NCBI RefSeq assembly: GCF_001577835.2
Contig: NC_029541.1
Span: forward strand, 2,289,141 to 2,353,140
Direction: 5' to 3'
From: Coturnix japonica
Lineage: Eukaryota > Chordata > Aves > Galliformes > Phasianidae
Length of the DNA stretch: 64,000 bases
This document shows, one piece after another, positions 24,401-37,016 of the stretch. The position numbers were made by a program, and so were the translations under genes. Each line of letters begins with the position of its first letter. The first letter of the stretch is position 1. A model generated the notes under the pieces. The model did not search any database. It was not told the DNA's origin and saw nothing but the letters and a program-made list of their open reading frames with translations.

Positions 24401-27400
24401 TGATTTCCCCATTGACTTGGACAAGTCGGAGGGGCACTACCGGAGAGCCAGCGTGGTGAGCACCAAATGGAACTACATACCAATAATAAGGGCTGAAAAG
24501 CCACACCGGCCCCTTTGTTTGCATGTTGGGTTGTGGTCAGCTGTGTTTCCCTGCTGTCCTTTCTCCCTACACAGAAAGAAGCAGTTGGGGACCTCGCCAT
24601 TGTCAATGCCCAGCTGAAGCACTCGGGGCGATACACATGCACAGCCCAAACAGTTGTGGACTGCACTTCAGAGTCAGCCACGCTGACTGTCAGAGGTAAT
24701 TCCTGCTCTTTACAAGCCTGAGGCACCAGCAGGTTCTTTGTGAGGGGTCAGCCCTTTCTGTGCAACCACTCCGCAATCTCACATTCCATTTGGCTGGGAG
24801 TTGTGAGCATTAAAAGGAGCAAAATGGGAGGTGAGGCTTCCTTGCCTCCAGAAAAGAAAGGTTTGATCCTCATTTATGACTTGCAGAACATAAAGAGCAA
24901 TAAGCCCCCCAACTCCTGACACTTCAGTAACACGACCACCTCTCTCCTTCACCCCAGGACCCCCCGGACCCCCAGGGGGTGTGGTGGTGAGAGACATTGG
25001 TGACACTACAGTCCAGCTGAGCTGGAGCCGTGGCTTTGACAACCACAGCCCCATCGCCAGGTACAGCATCGAGGCCAGGACTCTGCTCTCCAACAAGTGG
25101 AAGCAGATGCGCACCAGTAAGTGCCCTCAGGGCTGTGGAGTTGCCTCTGAAGTCCAAGACCAGCTCCCTGCTGAGCTCTTGCTCTGTACTCCACCATTTG
25201 CTCTATTTGTTCTCCTCTCGTGTTATTGGATTATATAGATCCTGTAAACATCGAAGGCAACGCCGAGACAGCCCAGGTGGTGAACCTCATCCCTTGGATG
25301 GATTACGAGTTTCGGGTCTTAGCGAGTAACATCCTTGGAGTTGGGGAGCCAAGTTTACCCTCCAGCAAAATCCGTACCAAAGAAGCAGGTACGTGCAGAC
25401 ATGCTCAGAGGTGGAATAGGGAATCAGAGGCACCTACATGCAGAAAGAGAAGGCTGGCTTGCAGCAAACCCTGGCTTGGGCAATTAGTCTTCTCCTTGAG
25501 TGCTCCTGGAGGTGAACCCATCGCAAATTTTTCTGCCTTTTTGCCCATTTACACATCAAAGACAAAGAATTACCAGAACTGGCAGCCAGCCTCACCAGCA
25601 TGAGTAACAATATATTAAAGCACTACAAATCCTAGCCTCAAATACGATACGTTCTGGGTAGTAATGTTTAGAAAGGTGAAAGAGCCCTATTATATTAGAG
25701 AGCACAACTGTGCAAACACAAGATAAATTTCCCAGCTGTAAATGTTGATTCTATCTCGTGCAGCTCGAACACGCAAGCAGAAGGGATGTAGGATCAGCAG
25801 GAGAAACACTCGCAGTGCACCAAGTGCATATTAACTCCTTTCTAATTCAAGCTCTGCCACAAATTCCTGCTTCTGAGATTGATTCTCATCCCCTCAGAGA
25901 AATACTGCTGGTAAATAAGCATGTCAGGGACTAGCCAGTGTTCGAGACCTGATTTTCACAAACATCTGAAATACTCCTGGCTGAGAGGCAGCTGCCTGTG
26001 TCTGTCTTTGTGCTCATCCTCACCACTGTTGTTCCTTTAACCCAACCTGTCTGCAGCACCCACAGTGGCACCATCTGGGCTCGGCGGTGGCGGAGGGGCT
26101 CCCAACGAGCTCATCATCAACTGGACGGTGAGTCAGTGGCACAGCACTGGCAGGAGGGTTGTGGGAGGGCAGGGGACAGCAAATCAGTGCTGCAATGCAA
26201 CTGCGATACGCAATGGAGCCAAACACTGTGCTTAGCGGCGATCCCAAAGCTTCCTTTGAATGGACAAGCTTAGGTTGAAAGGGACTTTAAATACCACCAC
26301 CCTGCCACAATGGCATCTGAACAGCCACAGGAGCAACTTTGCTCATGGCAGACATAAGGAAATCATAGAACCTTTTAGGTTGGGAAGACCACAAAGGTCA
26401 TCAGTTCCAACCACCAACCCATTGCCATTGTACCACTAAACCACGCCATTCGGTGTGACCCTTTCTCTTGAAAATCCCACCCAAAAATGCCCTAACCAAG
26501 GCTTTTTCCTCACAGCCAACACTGCGGGACTACCAGAACGGAGATGGCTTTGGCTACATCCTGTCCTTTCGGAAGAAGGGCACTCAGGGATGGCTCACTG
26601 CCCGCGTGCCTCATGCAGAATCCCTGCACTACGTGTACCGCAATGAGAGCATCGGGCCCTACACCCCCTTCGAGGTGAAGATCAAAGCATACAACAGGAA
26701 AGGAGAGGGACCGGAGAGCCTCACGGCCATCGTGTACTCTGCAGAAGAAGGTGAAGGGGGCTACAGGGGCTCTTGGTGTCTGGCGGCTTGCTGATAGGAG
26801 AGGTTTCTTTCATTTTAAGGGCAGCTGATAGCGATTTGAGCATAGGATTTATCTTCTACTTCAGTACACAGATAGAGGCTTCCCTAAGCACAGAGCAGAC
26901 AGATCCTCACAGCATGCAGCTGTTGGTCTCCTTGACCTGCTAAGTCCCTCAATCCCTTCCCCTTTCTTTGCTCTGTATACACAATACCAGCTGTCGGGCT
27001 GCATGGTAATGGTGCTGAGGCGAGCCCCTCCTTTCAGTACAGTGAATGCACTGCCCAGAGCTTGGAAAAGCATTTTATCCCCTTTCCTTGTCTTTTTCAG
27101 AACCAAAAGTGGCTCCATTCAGAGTTACGGCCAAAGCTGTTCTGTCCTCAGAAATGGATGTGTCCTGGGAGCCAGTGGAGCAGGGAGACATGACTGGTGT
27201 GCTACTGGGCTATGAGGTATGAGTCCACCATGGGAACAAGGGATGGCAGAATCAATGAAGTTGTAAGAAACCTCCAAGATCACCAAGTCCAACCACTAAC
27301 CCACCCTCACCTTGTTCATGTCCCAAGTGCCAAGGGGTGTCCAGCACTGCTTTTGAACAGAGATTTGCAAATACTTCATTCCTTACTGAACCCTTTTCTA

Positions 27401-28740
27401 TTCAGATCCGGTACTGGAAGGACGGTGATAAAGAAGAAGCAGCTGACAGAGTGAGAACAGCAGGGTTGGTCACATCGGCTCACGTCACAGGCCTAAATCC
27501 CAACACGAAATACCACGTCTCAGTGCGAGCCTACAACCGTGCTGGAGCTGGACCCCCCAGCCCCTCCACCAACATCACAACCACAAAGCCACGTGAGTGA
27601 GCCCTGATCTCCCCTTCAAAAATGTTGTCATGCTCTCTGGGATACCTTCCATTAAACTAACAAGGTGGTCCCACAGCTCTATTCATCAATAAGGGAGGCT
27701 CAATAGATGGGTGCAACCAGCACAACCCCTGCATCAGCCCCTGGCTCTCTGAATCTCTATCTCCTTTTGTATCTCCTAGCACCAAGGAGGCCACCAGGCA
27801 ACATCTCCTGGACTCTGACTGGGTCTACCGTCACCATCAAGTGGGACCCAGTGGTGGCACAGGCAGATGAGTCCACAGTTACAGGGTACAAGGTACAGAC
27901 AAGCACGTAGAGAGCCTTCTGTTACACATGGCCCTAAGGAAACTACAGGGAACGTAAACTCAAGCTTTCTTCTTCCAACAGATGCTTTACAGGCAGGATT
28001 CCCACTCTGCTCCCACACTGTACCTGGCAAGCAAGAGCCGGATTGACATCCCGGTGCCTGAAGACTTCACTCATGCCTTTGTACAGATCCGAGTGACTGG
28101 ACCTGGGGGGGATGGGGTCCCAGCAGAAGTCCACATCCTCCGAAACAGTGGTATGTGTGCACGTGTACCCCGGGTAGAGATGCTCATCTTCATGGTGCTT
28201 CCCAGAGCACTGCAAAACAGTATGTCTATTTCCAGGACTACTTGCTGTCATGTTCTTTGGCTTGGTCACCAACCTCTCCCCAGCCCCTCTAAGCAACCAT
28301 TCAGCCTAGACTAAACCCAGTTTTATCACCTGTAGCTGAAGCCCTTGGTTCCCTGACTCCCATCCAAATTAGATTCACTGTGTGACATCCTGACTGCATT
28401 TAGGCCCCCCCCAATATAAGCTCCAACCCCAGCTCCTTCATTCAGTGCTTAAATGCTCAGATCCCACCTCCAAATTCTTGTTCCAAACACAACCATTCCT
28501 GGGAGGTTCACCTGTGCCATGCACAGCAGGAGCAACCAGAACCAATTTTGCACCAATGTCATCTCTGCAAGATGCATCTTTGTGCCTATCCATTACCACA
28601 GCCACCCCTTCCTTGCTCCCTTTCTTCCAGGGACCAGTATGATGGTGGAAGACTCCGTGATGAGGCCGGTGCCACATGTTGCCATCATCACCACCAACTC
28701 TCTGGCCATGGTGGCCCTGATCCGTTACCTGGAGCTCTGA
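15463..28740 (+). CDS. CNTN2: Contactin-2 (axonin-1/TAG-1), complete, 22 coding exons
   Basis: This is a GPI-anchored neural adhesion molecule of the contactin family. It acts on axons in neurite growth, fasciculation and juxtaparanode organisation, partnering L1-family proteins and CASPR2. The spliced CDS is 3111 nt, 1036 codons. Residues 1 to about 25 form a signal peptide (start [14 protein letters not shown]). Six Ig domains follow at about 18-125, 125-227, 227-319, 319-408, 408-501 and 501-600, each with its cysteine pair (for example VTLTC with GSYQCVA, and VTLECFA with GTYECEA). Four FNIII domains follow at about 600-703, 703-805, 805-906 and 906-1000. The C-terminus is a short hydrophobic tail ([13 protein letters not shown]), as expected for GPI replacement. 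The ATG is the first in-frame start after the favoured acceptor. All introns are GT-AG and the frame is open throughout. The domain order and length fit contactin-2 rather than other contactins. Confidence 0.97.
15690..15850. promoter_or_regulatory. Candidate intronic regulatory block in CNTN2
   Basis: This lies about 200 bases into the first intron after the ATG exon. It carries several TAAT-core sites (GCTAATTCATCATC, ATCTAATTACC, GGCAATTAGCC) flanking a G-rich GAGGAGGGGAGGGGCGG segment that resembles an SP/KLF site. The combination is unusual against the local background. Function is inference. Confidence 0.25.
19573..19635 (+). mobile_element. CR1 LINE 3' end in CNTN2 intron 3
   Basis: A short plus-strand remnant shows the CR1 core GGTTGGACTGGGCAACCTTG followed by GTAGGTCTTTTCCAGCC. 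It sits about 75 bases upstream of the acceptor of coding exon 4. It is heavily truncated. Confidence 0.75.
26361..26455 (-). mobile_element. CR1 LINE 3' end in CNTN2 intron 16
   Basis: The reverse complement carries the CR1 3' signature (a GGTTGGAACTGATGACC-like block, a TTTGTGGTCTTCCCAACC-like block and a terminal TTCTATGATT). It is antisense to CNTN2 and ends about 60 bases before the acceptor of coding exon 17. Confidence 0.8.
27248..27350 (-). mobile_element. CR1 LINE 3' end in CNTN2 intron 18
   Basis: This is an antisense CR1 remnant. Its reverse complement shows GGTTAGTGGTTGGACTTGGT and a GATCTTGGAGGTTTCTTACA-like diverged block. It lies about 55 bases upstream of the acceptor of coding exon 19. 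Confidence 0.75.
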
Positions 28741-30442
28741 TGGGGCCAGCAAAGCTGAGACATGGGACGTGCCTCCTCCCAGGGCAGCAGGAACTGCTCA
28801 GTGTCTGGTGCTGCACCTCCGTGCTTGTACCGCGGCAGCGTTACAGAGAGGGATTTGCTAATGTTATCTGAAGGGAGGAAGAAAGAAACAGCTTTTTTTG
28901 TTGTTGTTGTTCCTTTGGAAGAGCACGAGATTTCACACAAGACATGGGTCTGCAACCAGTCGATGTTTTTTCTTTAAGAAACGAGTAAAGCAAAGAAGAA
29001 TTCTACCCAAATTCAGACAGCTGACTGCCCTGTACACCACATTGAGAAGGTTTTCTGCCTTACGAAGCCATGTACTACAATAACCAGACTGCTAACCTTG
29101 ACTTTTTTTTAACCATGTACAGTGTATTTGGGGGAGGGGGAAGGGAGACTGAGGGCTGAGGACTTCCAAATGATGGGCATGCTCCAAACCAACCCCAACC
29201 GCAGCCATCCCTAAGGAACAATGGGACACGATTCACTTCCCCATAAGAAGAGCCAAATTTCACAGCAATGAGCCCAAGGAGACAAAGCCACAAGAGACAC
29301 CGCTCTGCTTCATCCTGAAGGAGATGGATGAACACAAGAGTTTAGCTTGTGAACATCTTTTGTTTTTAATGACACTGGTGTTAACTCGCAGCCTCGTGTT
29401 TGTATCAGCTGCCGTGCTGTGAGATGCAATGTTTGATGTTATCCATATCCCACCTGGTCCGGGGTGTTCTTGTTATGTTGTTTGCTTCTTTTTGTTTGGG
29501 GAGGAGGAGGGGTAAGTGAAAATCCACCTGTATGGAGAGAGGTCCTCCTGATGCAGAAGACTTGGAGATCATTCGATTTCAAGACAGAGAGGACCTTAAA
29601 GAAGGAAGAGAAAAGAACATGACACAAATTAACCAAGACCTGGGGACTTCACAAAGCCAGTGCTGAGGCAACAAGGAGGATCTGGAATGGGGCACTCATC
29701 CCCAGTCCCAGATATGGGGACGTATGATGGATCCCCTCTGTACTTGGCTCATGTAGTTAATATACATAGGGCTGACACCCCAATGTGGGGATGACCAGGT
29801 GCCCAACTGATTGAAATGGCTTGGAAGAGCTGCCACCTATTAAAAGTTCTGCATCTCCCAGTAAAGCAATCAAATGATTCACCTTCCTTGCTGGTGCAAT
29901 GGGAAGGGACTGGCACGCAGCTCCTACATTAGACGCCAATTCTTTACCCCAGCTAATCATCATAAGACTAACGTGTCCTTGGCCTTAGCCAGCATTAAAG
30001 AGATTACATGCATAAATCTCTGCCCTCCTGGGGGAGTGAAGCCTGCTGCACATCCACAGCTTCCCATTACCAGTTTGTCGCATCTGGAAGCAAGAAGGTA
30101 ACGGGTCCCGCGGTGCTTAGGGAGCAAGAGTAATGCTTTAGGGAGCAGGCAGAGGGAAATAAACATAACATAATAAAGTAATAACATTGAGAGGGCAGCT
30201 AAATGCAAAGAAAGAAAGGGCTCTTCGGTTTTCCCTTGAATAAAGCGAAAAATAAAACCTAAAAAAGCAATGCATGATCCCATTGGTGCATGGCAGTGAT
30301 GGAGGGACCCCCCCTCGCCTTGCAGTTCTCCATGCATGACCCTCTCCATCCCTGCAGCAGATCCTGAGGAGGATGCATGCACAGCTGCAGAGCAAACACA
30401 CTCGGATATATCGACTGCATGTTGGATGAACTCACACCAGTG

Positions 30443-30475
30443 AGCAAAGCAAAGCAAAGCAAAGCAAAGCAAAGC
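30443..30475. repeat. (AAAGC)n microsatellite
   Basis: Six to seven near-perfect AAAGC pentamers lie in tandem, in the probable CNTN2 3' UTR. Confidence 0.9.
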
Positions 30476-32428
30476 CCCACTGCCACATACAGGGGCTGAA
30501 GGTCTGCACCACCCTGTCCCCAACACAAACAGCCTCATCAGATGCTTCCAGATGTGTCCAGCAATAACAGTGGCTGCGAACACTTGACTTAACTTCACAG
30601 GATGGTGATTTCTAGCAGGGCAAAAGCAGCATTTAAATGCTGCAGTGCTACTGGGTGCTAAATAGCTGCCACCTGCAGCATTTCCTGGGAAGGTTTGTAC
30701 ATTCTCCATGTATTTATGGGTTGGAGTAGATCATAGGCACAGTTTATATCGGTGAAAAACTTCATGGTTGGATTTCAAATATTCTGGCTGGCTCTGCTCT
30801 GCATTGCAAACGGCCTGAATATATTCTGCTATGTAAAATTCATGGGACAGTATTTCCCCAAGCCCTTAAGTGACAAGTAGGTCCCCTTGACAGCTAAATG
30901 TTCGCTATTTGAATTCAAGTTATGCCTCATTTTTGAAAGGATAAATCACAAACAGCTTCACCAGGATGCATTTAACCAAAACACTGCTCTGTTTTTGCTA
31001 CATTTTAAGGGCTACACATAGAAGCAAAGTGTGAGATGGCCATAGCCATTGCTCTAACCCCACATCTGATATAGGCTCCAGACCCAGCAGCCACTCATTT
31101 CCCCTAATAGGAAGTGAGGACCCCCTGTTACCCCCAGATCCAGAGCAAACCCATCCCTGTGCCATCACCCAGCACTGCTCACATGGCACCAGTGCTCCTC
31201 AAAGCACTATCACAAGTGACTAGGAGCAAAATAGGGGCACACTGTAAAGCATTGCAAGCACACACAGGGATGCAGGCTGGGCACAAGGCAAAGCAAGGAT
31301 TCCCCACCTGCAGCTCCCACTGAGGCTGAAGGCAGAGCAGAATGCTCCCAGATTCACTTGCTGTGTTACAGCCCATTTTCCCCTTGCATTTCTCAGGGGG
31401 GTTTGTGACACACACACAGTGACTTGCACACATCCCTATTCCTTTAGCAAGGCGCAGTCGAGGCAGTACCCAATTAAACTCTATCCAGGCTATAAAATAA
31501 ACCCACATGTAAAGCCTAACCAAAGCCCTCAGCAGGAGGGAAAGGAGGAAGAAACCTCCTTTAAAAGCACTCAGAGCTTCTGAAATGCAGCACAGGGCAT
31601 AAAGGGTGTTCTAAGCTGGGGGAGAACACAGAAGATTTCAGCATCTTAACACGGAGGTCACTGGATTTGCACTGTTGCTTTAAGCTGCAAATCAATTTCC
31701 TGTCTCATTAACAATCCCTCACGTGTAATTGCTCTGAGCATTTACTTTAGGAATTGACTTACAGGGACGAGTTAAGCGGCCGGGTTTTGTTCCAGTGCTG
31801 TAATGGCTCAGTGAGGGAAGTCATCCAATTTCACAGGGTCCTTCTTACTTCTTAGCAGTGCCACCAACACCATGAGGATGCTGGAAGGGATAAGAAATGA
31901 GGGTGAAGTACTTTGGGCCTCCCAGATGAGCAGCTGTGATACATTCATGTGTAACATGCAATAGCTTACCTGGTCATACTGAAGATATAATGGTGCAGTT
32001 CTGGTTTGAGGAGGTCTGGACCAAACTCAGAGCTCAGCCAAGTGGGTTTGGATGAGGAATGGATTATTTACAGCAGGAGTGATTCAACACTGCTCCCAAA
32101 TGGGAGACATTCCCACCCTTCACCTAAGGAAGGAGCTGAGTAACGAATCCCATTCATAACCCCATTCAAGGATGGGATGGCATCCATATGGATCCCATCC
32201 ATAAAGCCTGGAGCCCTGAATCCTGCCTGCTCCAAACTGCTGTCCCCCAACATCAACCCTCAGCTGGGTCTATTTCTATCCAGCCTCACTGCACCCAAGT
32301 GGTTTTCTTCGCAATCATTTGCTTGTAGACTATTTTCTTTTTAAGAAAAACAAATGGGGAGCATTGTAAGCCTACTGTATTTACTGTAATTACCATTATT
32401 TATTGGCTACAGTAGCATGCAGTTCTTA

Positions 32429-32434
32429 AATAAA
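32429..32434 (+). terminator. CNTN2: Candidate distal poly(A) signal of CNTN2
   Basis: AATAAA on the plus strand follows an AT-rich stretch (GTAATTACCATTATTTATTGG). It is followed about 15-20 bases on by a TCTTCAG-type cleavage context. Another plus-strand AATAAA at 36221 is a more distant alternative. Confidence 0.4.
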
Positions 32435-32450
32435 GATCTTCAGAGTCTTC

Positions 32451-35400
32451 AGACAACCACTGGAGCCTGGAGTGCTTTATGAGCACTGGGAGCTCTCAGG
32501 ATCCCCCCAGCCCTGATATAATACTGCCAATGGCACCCACAGACAGAACACCCCCAGCAGAGCTCAATTCAGACACAGTAAATTCTGATTCTATCCCATG
32601 GACAGCAATATCTGATGGGAGAGGCTGCTTTCAGGGCAAGGAATTGCAGGTGTTGGGGGGTCTGTTTAGATCTGTTAATTTAACGTACTTTAACAAGCAA
32701 GTAACGCTAGAAAACTCAAGTCAGAAATGTCACGTGGCTCATTAGCAAAGAAAAAGGGTAATTGATTTTTAGGATATCTTGCCAAAAAACCTTCATCATC
32801 CATCCCAGCATTTAAACCCTGACTGGAGTTCTTCCAGGAAGGATATCCCTGAGACCAGCCATGAGCCAACAGGCTCGTAAAGGTTCACTTCCATTACAGA
32901 AAGTAATATCCACCGTGGCAGGAAGCACGGCATGAAATCACCTGCTCTGCGCTCTGTTGGATTAATCCATCTCCCTTCTTCCTACTGGCCTTAAATAAAA
33001 CCCATTCCCTTCCTTCTACCTGGACTCAAAGGGATGGAGCAGTGGCGTATGGAGGGGACTGAGCAGCAGTGTCCATAGGAAACATCACCCAGACCTTCCT
33101 GCTGCACTCACTCACATGCAGAGTTCATAAGCACTTCTGTTCCCATCGAGCTAAACTCTACATCAGCTCACAAAAAGAACATGATTTGGAATGGAAGTAA
33201 AAAGGGTCACCTCTGGGAAATGGCTGGGAAAACCTTGTGTTTTTGAAGCTGCCCTGTAAGCTTCCAGCTCCAGTGAGTTTGGATGGGGAGAGGAAGGATG
33301 GGGGGGATGGATGGGGGGAGGAATGAATAGGGGAAGGGGAAGGATGGAGCTCCTTTTCTGAGGATCTCCTATGGCTGATGGGTGGAGGGGACGAGTATAT
33401 CTGGCAGCCATACAACACACTGAGCCCTTAGCATGGCTTAGGGGGAGAATGAGGTCCCAGAGGCTGGCTCAGCTGTGTTCAGCCCATGTCAAGCTGCGGG
33501 CCTCTCTGCCCCATGCTGTGTGGGGCCGCAGGTGAGCCCGCTCCTCCCCACAGCCCTGTAATGAGCTCAGGGACTGCAGCAGCAGAGGGCCTTTGTAAGG
33601 TGTGGGGGGGAAGCATCATTAAAGCACACAGCAGGGAGCAGCCAGCACAGAGATGGATTGCCCCCCGGTGCACTTCTGCTTTCTCAAGTGCCACCATTAA
33701 CGACACACAGACACCAAAGGGAAATCTCTGGCCACGGGGAACCCCATTCAAACCATGGGATCAGAGCTAAGCACACAAAAAAACCCCCCACCCTCATTCT
33801 CATGTACACCTGACTCAACATCTTCTAATGCAGAGTTAACCAACACACCCCTGCTTAGGATTAGTGTTGCAACAGTGGATTTGTTTTTCCTCTGTTTCAC
33901 CTGAGATAATACAGGAACCCAAAAACCCATCAGTGTTCAACGTGCTTCAGCAAAAGACACTGCCTTATTCCCACGCTCCAAAGCTTTACATTGCTATCAC
34001 AGGAGACAGGCAACAAGTGAACAAATGTCTGCAGGGTGTCATTGCCAAAAAGCTGGGAGAAATAGCAGGGGAGGGAACAATATCTACAGCCCTCAATGCA
34101 CCTGTGCTGGGAGGAAGGGGGAGAACAAGCTGAATTTCCCCTTCTATGTGTAGGGAAGGAGGGGGGGGTGCATTATGCAGGTGGTAGTTGTGCATTCACA
34201 TGCATTTCTTAGCCACCAGCAATGCATGTCACACCTTACCTCCTAAATCCTCTCCTGGAGTTATGCAGGCATCTGAGCTGAGCCCCATTGCTAAGCACTG
34301 CATTGCTGCTGCATTGGCAAGCCCAGTTGTTGCTCCCACCGAACTGCATCTGCTATTATGTTGTGAAATGCTCTGAAATACGGGGTTAGAAAAGCTCTTC
34401 TACAAAACCAGTGGTCATTGAAGAAAATTGCCACATTTCCAGGCACTCCTTCCATCCTACGTGAGGCTTAAGGGATGCCTGCAGCAAACAAGATGTTAAC
34501 AAATGAGCTGAGCCAGGGGAAAGCAGCAGCGAGGGGAAGGCAAAGTGATGGGGAAAGGGGAAACAAGAAGGCAACAGCCTGAGCTGCTCAATGCAGCCCA
34601 GCAGATTGTGGGACCGAGCAAAAGAATTAACACAGATCGGTGTGCAGAGGATGGCAGAGCCAGGTTGGGTGTAAAAGAAGCATATGGGGGTTGTTTTCCT
34701 CTTAGCTACCATTCAAATTCCAGCAGTTAAGGCAATCTAGTTATTCAATTTAGATAAGCTTCAGTAGCTAACAGCAATTTAAACAGCTGCCTGTGCCTCA
34801 CCATTCTGTTATTGCCTCCTTCTTTCCAAGTGCTAATGCCATTAGCAAATTGACTTCCTCCCTCACACAATCTGTTTGGCTTTAGCATGTGCAATTCTAA
34901 TTGCTTCCTAATACCTGGGCCCACCAGCAGGCTGCAGAAGTTGGTATCACAGTAAGCCTCAATGTGGGAAGGGGTGTGCAAGCAGCCCCTCTGCAGCCCT
35001 CTACCTCTGGGTATGGCAAAGGAGCAACTGCTTAAACAGAGAAAGAAGCTGAGCTATCCATCACTACCTTCCATATTGAAATAGAATAACCATATTCAGC
35101 TTCCCTGCTCCAGGCAACTGCCTCCCCTTGGGTGAAAAGAGGGAGAACACCATTAAAAGATGAAGGACTCCATTGGTTCCCACTTTGACCTCCTCATCAG
35201 CACTGAGGAAATGGATGATCCCAGACCTTTCATGTCATCTTTCTGCATTTCTAAAAGCCGGCTGCCCACAGGAAGCCTTATATTTGCATGACAAAGTGTG
35301 AAGGGGCTCCTCCAGATGGGGCTGCTGCTTTGTGGGTTATAACCACTAGCTCCCAATGAAGCATCTGCCTGCTCCTGCTATTCAGAGGGTCCCCCAGCCC

Positions 35401-36890
35401 CAGCCAGGACCCGAAGATGCCTCACCCCATGCAGAATGAAGCCTCCTCACTCCTGTGGTGTGTATCTGTAGCATAGTGAGCTCCGTTTCTTTACATTCAG
35501 AAGCAAAACGAGCTGTATGCATATCCCAGGATGAGTGCTGTGGGCACTCAGCATCAAAAAAGCCACGGATAGGAGAGGTTTGTGTGGGATGAACGCAGCC
35601 AGAGGGCTCCTCTAGTTGTCCTAAACGTGGGTGTGCAACTGCTCTGTGTCAGTGCTGCTGCTTGGAAAGAGGAGATTCCCTGTGGGTGAGAGGATGAGGT
35701 GCTATAAGGGAACCAAGGCCTGGGTCTCCCCTGCATGCAGCTTGCTTAGGGATTGAGGGTGGGTGTATGCAGGAGGCTGAGCTGACCCATCTCACCTTAC
35801 CCAGAGGCAGCGTGCCCTGCATGTATTTCAGTGGGTGAGAAATCTGTTGTTAAGAACAGAAAGCAGTTAGCCTAAAGCAGAGCTCAACAAGGGGGCTCAG
35901 CAGTAAATCAGTGCAAAGCACAGAGCCAGACAACCAATGCACACCCAGAGGAACCTTCCGGCACTGCAGGACACCTCCCTTCACCTCCACAAACCTCTGC
36001 CTATGGCTGTATGCATTGAATTGTTCCTGCAGAACCCAGCAAACAACCTACAGAGAATCCAAGGCTGCTAACGGGCTCAATTCCTCACTCAAATACAGCC
36101 AACCCCACGGCCTACAGATCATTATCCAGATCTACCCATTACCCACTTAATTGGACACGAAGATTCAGCTCGCTACGTTTAGAACTGATGTCGTTCTGCT
36201 TTTCAATAGGATGTTCTGCAAATAAAGCATCTCGTTGTATATTTCAGCTCTTTCTACATTAAAGCATGTGGTGTTTTGTTCTTTTTTTTTCTTCCCCTGG
36301 TCTGAAGAGAAAAATAATAGCACGCTTTGATCTTAAATAGTAGAGCTCAGTCATTACTACCCCCAGAATTGGATGTGTGGCGCATTCCTGTACTTGAGTT
36401 CATGGAGGAGGGGGGGAAAGGGAAACAGAGCGAGTAAATAGAGTTGTTTACTGTAAAATAAAGACAGAAACCAGGGAGAGAAGGCACTTAATAAGTCCCT
36501 CTGCGGATTCTGCTACCAATGGGGAAACAATGCTCCCTCCAGTGCTGCTGCACACTTTGTACTTATTAGTCACCAGGAAAACGAGCGAGCCTAAAGCCCA
36601 CTGAACTCTTCCCTCTCCTTCCTCCTTTCAAGATTGTAGGAGTGAGCTCAGCTCTGAGTCGTGATTAAAACCACCCCGTTACGCTCCTCGAGCTGCAGCG
36701 CTCAGATTGAAGATGTGCTTGTGCTGCTTAATGCTCCCTGCCTCGCTGTTCGGGACTACAAAGGGAAGAATGGAAGCTTCCAACTACTGCTGATGATGCT
36801 TCAGCTTAAAAGTGGAAGACAAACAAACAGAGCAGGCAGGGAGTGGTGGTTCACCTCCTTCCAGCTCCCTAAAACAGACCTTGGGGTCTG
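32451..36890. other. Intergenic DNA between the convergent CNTN2 and TMEM81, no gene seen
   Basis: The two genes converge here. I see no coding exon, RNA gene or recognised transposon. Low-complexity G-rich stretches occur at about 33290-33350, and an AT-rich block with GATA-like and TAAT sites at about 34720-34910. Confidence 0.55.
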
Positions 36891-36898
36891 CTGGGAAG

Positions 36899-37016
36899 GA
36901 CCACAGGGACCCAAAAGTGGGGACCCAAAAGCAGGGACCCCAAAAGCCGGGACCCAAAAGCAAGGGACCCAAAAGCAAGGGACCCAAAAGCAAGGGACCC
37001 AAAAGCAAGGGACCCA
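36899..37016. repeat. 15-bp minisatellite (AAAAGCAAGGGACCC)n
   Basis: About eight tandem units are present. The last four are nearly identical, AAAAGCAAGGGACCC; the first ones are shorter or diverged (CAAAAGTGGGGACC, CAAAAGCCGGGACC). The array lies 270 bases beyond the TMEM81 stop and so may be in the TMEM81 3' UTR. Frames through it encode repeats such as KSKGP and are spurious. Confidence 0.93.

Larger units (their letters stand above)
15463..28740 (+). other. CNTN2: CNTN2 coding exon map
   Basis: Coding exons read from splice sites and frame: 15463-15517, 18892-19036, 19155-19330, 19712-19807, 20087-20296, 20865-20964, 21192-21367, 22020-22156, 22592-22721, 23379-23529, 23813-23940, 24280-24455, 24575-24695, 24958-25116, 25239-25388, 26057-26127, 26516-26750, 27101-27216, 27406-27592, 27780-27892, 27982-28150, 28631-28740. 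After the signal-peptide exon, each Ig and each FNIII domain uses exactly two exons. Every intron between domains is phase 1, while introns inside domains vary (phase 0, 1 or 2). The largest intron between coding exons is 15518-18891; it holds AT-rich spots but no gene. Confidence 0.93.
28741..32450 (+). other. CNTN2: Probable CNTN2 3' UTR
   Basis: No coding signal is seen after the CNTN2 stop. Candidate poly(A) hexamers occur at about 30160-30176 and about 30240-30257, and a clean AATAAA at 32429. Mammalian CNTN2 has a multi-kilobase 3' UTR, so the distal site is plausible, but nearer sites may be used. A long minus-strand frame at 29960-30709 is not supported as a gene. The right end is inference. 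Confidence 0.5.

Noticed and set aside
29960-30709. 249-codon minus-strand open frame, the longest outside the real genes
   Set aside because: It runs antisense through the CNTN2 3' UTR and the AAAGC repeat (LLCFALLCFA), has no recognisable domain or signal, and its codon use looks random.
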